A stretch of 64,000 nucleotides of DNA from Candidatus Berkiella aquae. GTDB taxonomy: Bacteria > Pseudomonadota > Gammaproteobacteria > Berkiellales > Berkiellaceae. Position 1 is the stretch's first letter, and the number at the start of each line of letters is the position of its first letter. Location of the stretch: positions 2,480,001 to 2,544,000 of the forward strand of contig NZ_LKAJ02000001.1 of NCBI RefSeq assembly GCF_001431295.2, given 5' to 3'. The notes under the pieces were generated by a model, which saw only the letters and a program-made list of their open reading frames with translations, made no database searches and had not been told where the DNA came from. The translations under genes and the position numbers were made by a program. Shown here piece by piece: positions 37,401 through 44,302 of the stretch.

Positions 37401-38189
37401 GAGGCGCTTAAAACATCTGGTTTAGGTGGGATGATTTTAGAAGGCGAGCCCGGTACGGGGAAAAGCCATTTTTTAATCGATGTTTTAATGAAACAGGGAT
37501 ATCAACCATTTCCTACTAAGATCGACACCGATAAAGTTTTTTATATCATTCCGGCTAGTATGTCTTTTGAAGAGAAGAAAAATAAGTTAATTGACGCTTT
37601 CGAGAAAGGGCTCCCCATTGTTATAGATGAAATCAATAGCACCCCGATGATGGAACAATTATTGAATAGTTTACTAATGGGAGAACATCCTATTACCAAG
37701 AAAGCATCTGACAATCCCGGATTTTTTCTCTTGGCAACGCAAAATCCAATTTCAATGGCAGGTCGACAAGCAACGAGTCAAGCTATCAAACGGCGCGTCT
37801 TATTTCATGAATTTAAGGCTTATAATGGAACTGAAATGCAAGATATTTTAATTGAAAGCTTTGCGAATGTTCCTTTAAAAAATATTCAAACCCTGATCCG
37901 TCATCATCTTAATGCAGTACGTTACGCAAAAGCACATCATTTGGAGCCAGCACCTGTATTTAGGGATCTGTATAAAATTGTTGAAAAAATAGCTGAACGC
38001 TTTCCAAAAGATATTGTCAAAGTGAACTTTGAAGCGGAAAAAGTCCTTATACAGCAAAATGAAAATGTCTACAGAGCACCCAAAATCACGCATAGCCTGA
38101 AAAAAAGTAGAGACCAATTAACATTTAAATCGCAAATTCAAGAAGAAAATATTCCTCCCACACCTAACCTTGCACCCAAGACAAGGTAA
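31455..38189 (+). CDS. Giant LRR / transglutaminase-like / multi-AAA+ protein (2244 aa), candidate effector
   Basis: This roughly 250-kDa protein has leucine-rich-repeat-like sequence at about 290-740 (NLESLELNGEI, LTELNLKNC). A transglutaminase-like Cys-His-Asp site follows: GRCELRA with C946, CHAFVEV with H974, KYDLGG with D989. From about 1075 onward come AAA-like segments lacking clear Walker motifs (VLIVNWNNFSADELVRF). Two intact AAA+ modules follow. The first has Walker A GKTGVGKST near 1719-1727 and Walker B FFDE at 1765-1768. The second has GEPGTGKS at 1997-2004, IDEINS at 2058 and sensor ATQNP. The second module resembles MoxR/dynein-related (AAA_5) ATPases. No signal peptide or membrane helix is seen. 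This combination is unknown to me. A translocated effector or a large remodelling machine would fit. Confidence 0.75.
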   Translation: MYIPDYLLFEPKQFKEKLTTEFTGNLDVPNALKGNPRCWKKQNIAGTKQKKTILINDFRLEGMDEKKIKEAKHFIDKLIQEGFSIYLWQKQGPIKLDEKNSGMLFLPLVRNDCSPAHPHEMTKAMASKNIPTEGLIVMDIAALVNLQNEIQDQKVMPRAQPNEVDIRDIAKSTFSFDAIKKAKPDIRVIAPALDDSIKPLEDWFNQRNEVVSFDYRDYIIDTKDKANFYFSIAEQVKNLRVQTLEGLSFKQILEKGANLETIKVSDKDFFQKLDIQDSESYPSIRVLDLSAGVEIENSMNNWYLLMNKMPNLKRIVLFQGFLDSIQEIQKNGFPKEVLQKASIEERVALFKLLEELKAIEHLTCKDDEVMGNEDFTLTFSQSNQDSMLTNLTKLQTTPNLESLTMTLTPLNTKMTIPDDDKNILKQHINNKLAVLNLEVINKTKPIEDSNFHFLRTFNTVYQDITHLAHFAPHLQYLKISMKKDCQISAQEEIKSIPSLKAISIDAESKQSLKFLSKLAPNLESLELNGEIVHDDLFSVDFHKLRTLSIKPGFTARLTSNFTLGALINQYPKLENVEINGDQILSILKKTDTLPKNINLKKLSIDFPSLALNPESHTVIVDIVKRANHLTELNLKNCKYCSEMIKELSKTGAKLNNIRKIDFTSSNFTLEDYVLLRQMAPHLESITITYCPASNHEDELRKDKSVNIINKYKKALTSKNDTSTDASNKQIGKGDNEKKRSVDANVLNKDIEYDLTEIFTDINGAKPPHPNQYRLSVFNTIQFTPNPESPFDLLNLGDLELKPYQKYQYGLENLNQVLQIARKEKKQQFQGKHTMLLTNTFAPLPSLSANEVLQALNVQGLKQSDIEVKYSTRDNLYYIRRKTFGLSDVNIDFLIEVQEPPISKNKSLQEFVKSFNAFGVPEADIDMDGLSGEDKLKRMYEHKVGRCELRALMFKHFAKEKFPEQPVRIITNDCHAFVEVLENKQWIKYDLGGYPAKANIKKPDVEARNTPVTETSDLPEKSPVIEVSVLPENPVVGVSALHEKSIFGDISDLEDDQSDIIELDIEWDDEESLDPTHVTWGARETIKLEPEAFLLNALSATKVDATSGEHRGQNVLVQCENDEDVQTTCLNLQHMAKHTERAVFVINNPEEIVCASRWLRREKDDTGTPMTGPGGPLHEFLTAQHHQGKHPVLIVNWNNFSADELVRFNTLIDENRSADKTHIPNDMVVVGIYNTQKPNAYTGSDFYSRNTKKCFVKPNVLPTEGFALEVPETNIGTNAIEIELYESINWRELLLGQWVMEAGRIQFNEGPLAKALEKGLPVHLRNAPWHIPEFAQFWQEAKIHGKIPTTGNTLQVPVSFWENLNQSKGYDWKVLLTAHHFEPNPQKLINPFVINPGTFNQFIDHYDIQNDLPQFTKSVFSKYENKEVNLLLTSSLSAPNWHQLLKEAKRYNVTLHIGVPEEISLPESLEKDCDVQRLNQKKQSIADVTLIVSSDVSMTAEKLKLVHVKDKPFVIDVSECDNSDIFYSNKAKLDEKENNIAFETKISDIWTALQNNQTVILKGRFKAELTNACMEICSQGGLTINGKFEPLKGKLILLSDAPLSTAFESKNDTPDLQEKIDHILANEYSEELQRAIKAHNWPKDATFAQIKAAINQYQRTMPPHFDIQEGILKIATKESQARQAMDFSDEHVDKVCNEFIATRLEALKNILSHAPFAFIGGKTGVGKSTFMKRYITPENGFTLYNEIQGLENWANNQTRGTTKVLFFDEANISDNDYTLFEGLYEIPPRILINGKLITLTEDHKVVLAGNPMSYGGERHLPTLLSQHGNACTFDLMPIEYIYRDILKPVFDAAKVSKINSKVFSECILTAYQDICAFSEDEVLISPRELKMMAMMMVSSILSESNHQNIVYEVASQCLPDDKKEEFKHSFLSKYPKSLSSNKRVLPSQTTAGKNFTLTPSRVPIYDSLLRLLAVRETMITSNDEALKTSGLGGMILEGEPGTGKSHFLIDVLMKQGYQPFPTKIDTDKVFYIIPASMSFEEKKNKLIDAFEKGLPIVIDEINSTPMMEQLLNSLLMGEHPITKKASDNPGFFLLATQNPISMAGRQATSQAIKRRVLFHEFKAYNGTEMQDILIESFANVPLKNIQTLIRHHLNAVRYAKAHHLEPAPVFRDLYKIVEKIAERFPKDIVKVNFEAEKVLIQQNENVYRAPKITHSLKKSRDQLTFKSQIQEENIPPTPNLAPKTR

Positions 38190-38211
38190 GCAATGAAATG
38201 CCATTAAGAAA

Positions 38212-38245
38212 AGTCATCGGTATACCCTGAGGCATGCCTGACTCT
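38212..38245. repeat. Short GGTATACC palindromic repeat, copy 3
   Basis: AAGTCATCGGTATACCCTGAGG followed by CATGCCTGAC, between the convergent 3' ends of the giant gene and the methyltransferase gene. It matches the left arm of the MITE-like elements. Confidence 0.55.
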
Positions 38246-38252
38246 CTTTGTT

Positions 38253-39005
38253 TTACAATATTTGCGCTACCGCTTGTTCAAAGTATTGGTTAAAACCAAT
38301 AATCTTGGCTTTTTTATTGCTTTTGCGCAGAAATTCGTTAAATGCTTTATATTCATGTTCCCTAAAAGTTGAATAGTTATAATATTCATCAAAAATGATA
38401 ATGGAACCGCTAACAATATTGTCACCTAAACAATCAAAAACATCGCAGGTTGAACTATAGATATCGCAATCGATATGCAGCAATGCAATAGGATTATCTT
38501 TTAATATTTTGTTTTTGAATTCTGGAAGTGTTTCTTTAAATAGCCCCTTAAATAAGGATACATTGTGTAGCACAGGAGGCACCATGTCTTTTGATTTAAA
38601 TCTAAATGTTCCTTTGGGAACGTCTATATCACCGCAATCCCAATCTTCAGGGAGCCCTTCAAATGAATCAAAGCCATAAATTCTATTTTTTGAATTTAAA
38701 GCAGCAATAAAATTAATGGTACTTCCTCTAGCCACACCCATTTCTAGATAAAAACCTTTAATAGTTACATTATCACTTGCAAATCGCATTATTTCTGCAT
38801 CAGTATCAAGAGCAATTGCTTCTTTAAATTCATTTTTAACAAATTCTTCCATCTCTGGCGTATCTTTATAATAAGTATCGATGGGGAAAAAATTAAGCAC
38901 TTGCTTTCCTTTAAACCACTCACTTGAGCATTCTGGAAGTTCAACGATTTGAGCCCAATCAAACCCTTTCACTTCTTTAAGAATAGACATAGTAAAAATT
39001 CCCAT
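38253..39005 (-). CDS. TylF/MycF-type SAM-dependent methyltransferase
   Basis: This class I methyltransferase has 250 residues. The SAM-binding motif is FYLEMGVARGSTINF (about 86-100), then YGFDSFEGLPEDW, the metal-binding stretch LLHIDCDIYSST and FDEYYNYSTFREHEY near the C-terminus, all typical of TylF-like O-methyltransferases acting on sugars or macrolide-like substrates. The better start is probably the ATG at 38990 (MSILKEVKG). It is monocistronic, so no substrate can be inferred from its neighbours. Confidence 0.85.
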   Translation of the reverse strand: MGIFTMSILKEVKGFDWAQIVELPECSSEWFKGKQVLNFFPIDTYYKDTPEMEEFVKNEFKEAIALDTDAEIMRFASDNVTIKGFYLEMGVARGSTINFIAALNSKNRIYGFDSFEGLPEDWDCGDIDVPKGTFRFKSKDMVPPVLHNVSLFKGLFKETLPEFKNKILKDNPIALLHIDCDIYSSTCDVFDCLGDNIVSGSIIIFDEYYNYSTFREHEYKAFNEFLRKSNKKAKIIGFNQYFEQAVAQIL

Positions 39006-39044
39006 TTAGCTTTAACTGAACTAACAATATTTCACTTGGCTCAA

Positions 39045-39374
39045 TCATTCAACCGCAAGTAGTCTACAGCGCCAATCTTCGATAAGCTTCGTCTGCTCAT
39101 TCATCAAATATTTCTCTGCAAACTTTGCAACATAATCAGATTGACAATGCTTGTCAAAATCTTCCTTAGATGAATACTCCTGGATTAAAATGAAAGGATA
39201 GGGTGTTTACCCAGGAGCTCCAGGATGCTCTATTTGATGCGTAACATGGTATCTTAAGCATCCGCTTTCATTTTCTAAAGTAATAGCCGCCAGCTGTTTG
39301 AAAATCGCTAACAATTCATCATGATGTGCTGCTTTGGGTAACCATTCTGAAACAATAAAATAGCTTTTCGACAT
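39045..39374 (-). pseudogene. Antibiotic-biosynthesis-monooxygenase (ABM)-like gene with in-frame stop
   Basis: From the ATG at 39374 it reads MSKSYFIVSEWLPKAAHHDE and ESGCLRYHVTHQ, up to GAPG. A TAA then interrupts, and the same frame continues PYPFILIQEYSSKEDFDKHC with a SDYVAKF stretch. This is the complete ferredoxin-like fold of the ABM family (small heme-degrading or quinone-oxidising enzymes) apart from the stop codon. It was probably lost recently, as the remaining sequence is well kept. Readthrough or a sequencing error are alternatives. Confidence 0.75.
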
Positions 39375-39393
39375 ATCTTCCTCGTCTGAACAA

Positions 39394-39468
39394 AAGGGGC
39401 CAGGCATACCGATGACCCTAGTTAGGCTTATTTTAATGAAGTAAGGTCATCAGTACACCTAACCCTTA
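39394..39468. repeat. Short GGTATACC palindromic repeat, copy 4 (both arms)
   Basis: Left arm AGGGGCCAGGCATACCGATGACC and right arm GGTCATCAGTACACCTAACCC form an imperfect inverted repeat around about 30 bases. It lies just upstream of the ABM pseudogene. Confidence 0.65.
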
Positions 39469-39500
39469 TGCCTTTGGTACTTAGTTAACATTCTTATACT

Positions 39501-39563
39501 GCAGGTTAAGTATACCGATGACCCTGGTTAAATCTTGAGAAAGATCATCAGTATACCTGCCTT
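39501..39563. repeat. Short GGTATACC palindromic repeat, copy 5 (both arms)
   Basis: GCAGGTTAAGTATACCGATGACC pairs with GATCATCAGTATACCTGC around TGGTTAAATCTTGAGAAA. The loop sequence TTAAATCTTGAG is shared with copy 7, showing that the whole ~65-bp unit, not just the arms, is repeated. Confidence 0.7.
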
Positions 39564-39697
39564 CTAGTTCTCTAATCAGATAACTTTCATTCTATTTAAC
39601 AAATCATTGAGTTAAAATGCTCAAAAAGTCGATTGTATCTGCCCAATAACTTTCCATGTTGATCCTGGTAGAGAAATAATTTCGCGTAGGAGAAAAA

Positions 39698-40348
39698 ATG
39701 CGTTATCGTTTTTATCGTGTTCATAAATATGTTTGTTTTGAGCTTGCAGACTTTGAACATACCATTGCTAGAACGGATTTCTTAGATCCCAAAGCATGTC
39801 TTGCACTTCAAGAAAAATTGACCAACTTAATTCATATGTTAAAGCATCATGGCGAATATGAAGATGCCCACATACATGATTTGTTACGCCAAAAAAATAG
39901 CAATTCGCAGCTTACACTTGAAAAAGAACATCAAGAGCATGAACAAGCATTTCATGATCTTAGTCATCAGTTAGAAAAAATTATGACAGTACAAGGCCAT
40001 TCTGAAAAAATACAGCTAGGAAATGAATTTTATTTAGCTTATCGCTCATTTTACAGCGAAATGTTAAAGCACTTGTATGATGAAGAAACAGTTCTACTAC
40101 CCGAATTACAAGCTTTGTATTCCGATGAAGAATTGGCAAAACTTCAAGCTCAGACTTATCAAAAAATGACGCCTGAACAAATGCTTGGCATGCTAAATGT
40201 TCTATTTCCGCATGCTAATCCAGAAGATATGCATTTTTTCACTAATGAAATAAAGCAGGCTGCGCCGGAAAAATTTCAGATTGTTTGGGAGCAATTATCA
40301 GATAACTATAAGCAACTCATTCACTCTTATTCTCTTAGCTTAACCTGA
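39698..40348 (+). CDS. Hemerythrin-like HHE-domain protein
   Basis: This 216-residue, mostly helical protein has histidine/glutamate pairs spaced as in HHE cation-binding domains. An early FEHTI is followed by LKHHGEYEDAHIHDLL, EHQEHEQAFHDL and LKHLYDEETVLLPEL. Such four-helix bundles bind a di-iron centre and sense or buffer oxygen or nitric oxide. The ATG at 39698 follows GTAGGAGAAAAA, a good ribosome site. It is monocistronic between repeat elements. Confidence 0.8.
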   Translation: MRYRFYRVHKYVCFELADFEHTIARTDFLDPKACLALQEKLTNLIHMLKHHGEYEDAHIHDLLRQKNSNSQLTLEKEHQEHEQAFHDLSHQLEKIMTVQGHSEKIQLGNEFYLAYRSFYSEMLKHLYDEETVLLPELQALYSDEELAKLQAQTYQKMTPEQMLGMLNVLFPHANPEDMHFFTNEIKQAAPEKFQIVWEQLSDNYKQLIHSYSLSLT

Positions 40349-40365
40349 GTTAAACTTTAAGTAAG

Positions 40366-40655
40366 AAGGGTCATGGGTATACCCTGAGGTATCTCCACGA
40401 ATATTACTAGATAGTATCGTCATTGCGAGCAGAAGCCGCTGTAATAGGTTGAAAAAACACCAAAATTACACGGCTGAAGCGAAGCAATCCATCTGAATAT
40501 ATTTCTTACGGAACTCTGTAAGATAAATACTCAGATGGATTGCCACGCAAAAGACGTTATGGCTTATCATTTTTTTACGTTTTCTCCGCGTCTTTTGCTC
40601 GCAATGACGAAAAAATTTTGTGGGGATACCTCAGTCGGTATACCTGTCCCCTTTG
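40366..40655. mobile_element. Composite palindromic MITE-like element, copy B
   Basis: It is nearly identical to copy A (30424-30746) through the core from CCACGAATAT to the GTGGGGATACCTCAGTCGG end. The same nested inverted repeats are present (GTCATTGCGAG / CTCGCAATGAC, GCAATCCATCTGA / TCAGATGGATTGC), flanked by GGTATACC arms. The few differences lie mostly in loops. It has no coding capacity and sits 4 bases beyond the stop of a double-glycine-leader gene. Confidence 0.75.
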
Positions 40656-40658
40656 CAT

Positions 40659-40895
40659 TTAGAGATTTAAAGATTTAATAAAATCTATTGCGGTTTGTTC
40701 AGTTAAACTTTCCCAGCCATTAGGTTCATAAAATTTATCAATCATAGCTAATCCATATTTTGTAAACTGAGCTTTTGTGCAATACTCTGCTGGAACAAAA
40801 TCAAAATCAAAATCTTCTATCTCTCGTATCAAGGCTTGCTCACAAGTAAGACCACCTGAAATAGCATTTAAATCATTTTTAACTAATAATCGCAT
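40659..40895 (-). CDS. Double-glycine-leader peptide precursor, two-cysteine family (78 aa), member 1
   Basis: The leader MRLLVKNDLNAISGG has Gly-Gly at 14-15. The mature 63 residues are acidic, with Cys at mature positions 3 and 24 (LTCEQALIREIEDF, PAEYCTKAQFTKYG) and a conserved IDKFYEPNGWESL. A close paralogue is at 43925-44161. The acidic, mostly helical mature part is unlike typical cationic bacteriocins. A disulfide between the two cysteines is plausible after export. No exporter or immunity gene is adjacent, so function (toxin, signal or effector) is open. Confidence 0.75.
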   Translation of the reverse strand: MRLLVKNDLNAISGGLTCEQALIREIEDFDFDFVPAEYCTKAQFTKYGLAMIDKFYEPNGWESLTEQTAIDFIKSLNL

Positions 40896-40998
40896 ATTAA
40901 TCCTTATTATTTTCTTAAGAAAAATACCTAGAAAGCAGAATTATAAATTTTCCAGGTTTGACTCTATATTTAATGCCTTGAAATGTAAAGCCGCCTGA

Positions 40999-41069
40999 AG
41001 GGATCGGGTATACCAATGATCGTAGTTAAATCTTGAGGAAGAAAGGTCATCGGTATACCTGCCCCCTTC
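40999..41069. repeat. Short GGTATACC palindromic repeat, copy 7 (both arms)
   Basis: GAAGGGATCGGGTATACCAATGATC pairs with GGTCATCGGTATACCTGCCCCCTTC around GTAGTTAAATCTTGAGGAAG. This is one of the best-preserved full units of the family. Confidence 0.7.
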
Positions 41070-41220
41070 AGCGTATATACTCACAAAAAACAAACACTCT
41101 TACCTTCTAAAGGCATGACAGATAAAAAAGCCCCTGAAGATCCAGGGACATTTTCATCTGCAAGCAATAGAAGACAAAACAGAAAAAGATTTTGATTTTA
41201 TTTGGCATCAACAATCATTT

Positions 41221-42450
41221 TCATCGACTTTGACCTTCAAGTAATGGTTTACGTTTTGGTTTTTTAGGGCGCCGCTTTGTTTGCTGTGATTGAAATGGTT
41301 TTGACTCTGGTAGTTTATTTTGCGGAATAAATCCCTCAATATTGACACGTTCAATATTAAATTTTACTAAACGCTCGATATCATGAAGTTGCTTTATTTC
41401 ATCTGCACTTACCAACGAAACAGCGTGGCCGTTTGAACCAGCACGACCGGTGCGGCCAATCCGATGTACATAATCTTCAGGAACGTTCGGGAGATCAAAA
41501 TTGACAACTTGAGGTAATTGATCGATATCAATTCCACGAGCTGCAATGTCCGTTGCTACCAGGATTTGGACTTTACCTAGTTTAAAGTTCTCAAGGGCTT
41601 TAGTACGTTGAGCTTGGCTCTTATTACCATGAATAGCAGCTGAGTTAATATTATCTTGGCTTAACAATTTTACTAATTTATTTGCTCCGTGTTTTGTTCT
41701 GCAAAACACCAATGCCTGAAACCATTTTTCGCTGCGTATCAAATGGCTCAATAGCAAAGCCTTACTATTTTTATCTACTGGGTATAATTTTTGCTTAACT
41801 GTTGTGGCGGTGGTGTTTTGTGGGCTCACACTGACTTCTACAGGTTGATTTAACAAGCCTTTAGCTAATTGGCGGATATCATTGGAAAAAGTGGCAGAAA
41901 ACAATAAGTTTTGACGCTTTTTAGGCAATAATGCTAAGATTCTTTTGATATCATGAATAAAACCCATGTCCAGCATTCGATCGGCTTCATCCAATACTAA
42001 AATTTCCACATCGTTAAATCTAATCGCATTTTGTTGATATAAATCTAAGAGGCGGCCAGGAGTGGCAACCAGGATCTCTACGCCACTTCGCAATTTCATC
42101 ATTTGTGGATTAATTTTTACGCCTCCAAATACGACTGTGGATCTTAAGCGTTGATACTTTCCATAGGCTAAAATGCTTTCATGGATCTGAGCTGCCAATT
42201 CTCGAGTAGGAGTGAGTATTAAAGCGAGTGTACGATTGCTGTTAGCAAAAGGTCTTGTGCTAAGCATTTGCAAGATGGGTAGTACAAAACCTGCGGTTTT
42301 ACCCGTTCCAGTTTGAGCACATGCCATAATGTCATTCCCAGCTAAAATAACCGGAATCGTCTGTTCTTGAATAGGAGAAGGACTATTGTACCCTTTGTCA
42401 ACAAGGGCATTTAGAATAGCGGGGGATAAGCCTAAAGATTCAAATATCAT
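41221..42450 (-). CDS. rhlE: RhlE-type DEAD-box RNA helicase
   Basis: This ATP-dependent RNA helicase acts in ribosome assembly and RNA turnover. Its 409 residues start [13 protein letters not shown] and carry the Q motif ([10 protein letters not shown]), Walker [30 protein letters not shown] (LLFSATFS) and [10 protein letters not shown]. The tail is short and basic ([11 protein letters not shown]), as in RhlE. Several helicases of this family are usual per genome, so the paralogue name is less certain than the family. Confidence 0.93.
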   Translation of the reverse strand: MIFESLGLSPAILNALVDKGYNSPSPIQEQTIPVILAGNDIMACAQTGTGKTAGFVLPILQMLSTRPFANSNRTLALILTPTRELAAQIHESILAYGKYQRLRSTVVFGGVKINPQMMKLRSGVEILVATPGRLLDLYQQNAIRFNDVEILVLDEADRMLDMGFIHDIKRILALLPKKRQNLLFSATFSNDIRQLAKGLLNQPVEVSVSPQNTTATTVKQKLYPVDKNSKALLLSHLIRSEKWFQALVFCRTKHGANKLVKLLSQDNINSAAIHGNKSQAQRTKALENFKLGKVQILVATDIAARGIDIDQLPQVVNFDLPNVPEDYVHRIGRTGRAGSNGHAVSLVSADEIKQLHDIERLVKFNIERVNIEGFIPQNKLPESKPFQSQQTKRRPKKPKRKPLLEGQSR

Positions 42451-42914
42451 TCATTATTCCTATAAGGTAATCGAGGTATCGCATAAAGTGTGCGTATATG
42501 GGAGAGCGGTCGCTGCGCTCTTTGGGATATCAACTATGCTCTGTACCCTTGCATACAGTAAATTAACTGGCAAATTAACACTGAAGGATTCAGAAGGCAA
42601 ATTCTTCCTTATTAAGGTCTACAACATGACTGCCATATAACCATATGGGTGCATTTACCACAAATAAGTTTACTAACAAACAATCTATTAAAATTTGCTT
42701 TAAGAGCTCAATGAACGGGTTTAAAGAGAAAAGTTAATGCGGTTACTGATTGCTTTACAAAAGAATGATCAAGTATTTCAATACAAATTAAAGGATCAAG
42801 TCTTCAATATGTTGAGTAATGCGAAGACTTGATCCCAGAGGTAATTAACTATTGGGTAAAGCACCATTGATTAGTCTTTTGCTTACAAAGACGAACCATC
42901 ATTGAGGAGAATGC
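42451..42914. other. Gene-poor region with a 13-bp perfect inverted repeat
   Basis: These 464 bases lie between two minus-strand genes. I see no convincing gene; a plus-strand frame overlapping the helicase start is unsupported. The one clear structure is GGATCAAGTCTTC / GAAGACTTGATCC at 42793-42805 and 42823-42835, a perfect inverted repeat with a 17-base loop. It lies beyond the 3' end of the exported deiminase-like gene on the minus strand and could end that transcript or be a small-RNA terminator. Confidence 0.45.
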
Positions 42915-43844
42915 CTATCCTTCTAATCTCAGAATCGGCCTTGTCAAGCACGTCGCCCCGCCTTCCGCTTTATGAGATATCTCATTGCCTTCATACGTAT
43001 GTACTTTACAACCTGCAGCTTCTAATCGTGATTTAGTTTCGTTATTACCCTCAATGGTTAAACAAACATTAGGCTTGATGGCTAATACATTCGGGCCCAT
43101 ACTGTTGTATTCATGCTCTGGCACTTCAATTAAAGCAAATCCTTTTTCCTTTAAGTGTTCAATAAAAGATACAGGTAAAAACTTAGGATAGACTAAAGCT
43201 TTTTTATGATCGACCAAGCTAATAAGCGATTGCAAATGTAAGCAGGCTTCTTTACCTTGATCATAAGGCAATTCAACTTGAACAACCTTAATATTGAAGG
43301 GAGCCAGTGTATTTTTGATTTGATCAATCCCTTCTTGATTGGTACGAAACCCTCGTCCAATCGCGAGTGTTTTATTATCAAGCCAGAGAATATCGCCCGC
43401 TTCAGCCGTAGCTTTTCCATGAAGTTCAAACAAAATAGGAATATTTAAAGCTTTGAATTTATTTTTTAACGCACTTTCCTCACCTTTACGAAGTGGCTTG
43501 CCCATGCTTAAAATAATAGCACCGTGATTTGTTATCAATGCAGGATCGTGAACAAATATGGCATCGGCTAAATTGTTCAAAGGTTGATCGTGATAAACTA
43601 CCTGGATATCTTGTTTCTTTAAAATAGCTACAAAGTCATCATGTTCTTTTTGCGCTTTTTCAAGATTAGGTTGCGAGGTGTAATGCCAAGTTTTAGGATC
43701 GGCTTTACCAAAAGATTCATCAGGTTTTCTTACGACAACAATTTTAAGATCTCCTACCATGGTTTGACCACCATAGTTTTGTTGTGCAAATAAACTCGTT
43801 GAAAGCAACATAGTGCAAAGCATAAAGGTGTAAGACTTTAACAT
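42915..43844 (-). CDS. Exported arginine-deiminase / DDAH-superfamily protein
   Basis: This 309-residue protein has a signal peptide (MLKSYTFMLCTMLLSTSLFA, cleavage near 20). The guanidino-group-modifying fold follows with its catalytic set in order: D100 (IFVHDPAL), E148 (TAEAGDILWL), H203 (CLHLQSLISL) and C299 (GGATCLTRPI). Family enzymes hydrolyse arginine, methylated arginines or agmatine. Export to the periplasm or beyond is unusual for bacterial members and suggests action on external or host-derived guanidino compounds (inference). Substrate cannot be assigned. Confidence 0.82.
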   Translation of the reverse strand: MLKSYTFMLCTMLLSTSLFAQQNYGGQTMVGDLKIVVVRKPDESFGKADPKTWHYTSQPNLEKAQKEHDDFVAILKKQDIQVVYHDQPLNNLADAIFVHDPALITNHGAIILSMGKPLRKGEESALKNKFKALNIPILFELHGKATAEAGDILWLDNKTLAIGRGFRTNQEGIDQIKNTLAPFNIKVVQVELPYDQGKEACLHLQSLISLVDHKKALVYPKFLPVSFIEHLKEKGFALIEVPEHEYNSMGPNVLAIKPNVCLTIEGNNETKSRLEAAGCKVHTYEGNEISHKAEGGATCLTRPILRLEG

Positions 43845-43875
43845 ATCGTATCCCTACATTATTCGAAAACAATTG

Positions 43876-43901
43876 AAGGGCATATATCGTTCTATGCCCT
43901 T
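43876..43901 (-). terminator. Hairpin between double-glycine peptide 2 and the deiminase-like gene
   Basis: Stem AAGGGCATA / TATGCCCTT with an eight-base loop, 24 bases beyond the stop of the peptide gene. It probably ends that transcript. The U-tract is weak. Confidence 0.5.
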
Positions 43902-43924
43902 ATATTGAACAAAAGGAAGATGAT

Positions 43925-44161
43925 TTATAGGTCTAAAGACTTAATTATGTCAATTACTACTGGATCACTTAAACTTCCAAAACCGTTTGGCTCATATATT
44001 TTATCTATGAGGGCCGTTGCATATTTTATATATTGAGCTTTTGTACAATATTGCGTCGGATCGAAATCAGCATCAAAATTCTCTATATCTCGTATTATTG
44101 CTTCTCCACAAAGAGAACCACCTGAAATAACATCCAAATTTTCTTTTGTTAATATACGCAT
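43925..44161 (-). CDS. Double-glycine-leader peptide precursor, two-cysteine family (78 aa), member 2
   Basis: The leader MRILTKENLDVISGG has Gly-Gly at 14-15, and the 63-residue mature part parallels member 1 at 40.66 kb. Cysteines are at mature 3 and 24, with YCTKAQYIKYATALIDKIYEP and NGFGSLSDP. Length is identical and there are no gaps. The two copies, 3.3 kb apart, differ at many positions yet keep the cysteines, the acidic helix and the IYEPNG turn, which implies selection for function. Its ATG follows GATAAGGAT, with a possible ribosome site. Confidence 0.75.
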   Translation of the reverse strand: MRILTKENLDVISGGSLCGEAIIRDIENFDADFDPTQYCTKAQYIKYATALIDKIYEPNGFGSLSDPVVIDIIKSLDL

Positions 44162-44302
44162 ATAAAATCCTTATCATGAAGTTAAAATATATTTAATCTT
44201 TTTATTATTCATTTTCAATTTACAAATCTTTAGACTGAACATTGCATTTCAGATAAAGTAATAATCACTCTATCAAAATTGTATCTAAATTCATATTCTT
44301 AA

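Noticed and set aside
42386-42640. Plus-strand 84-codon frame overlapping the start of the RhlE-type helicase
   Set aside because: It overlaps a certain gene at its 5' end and has no recognisable domain or ribosome site; kept only as an uncertain gap.
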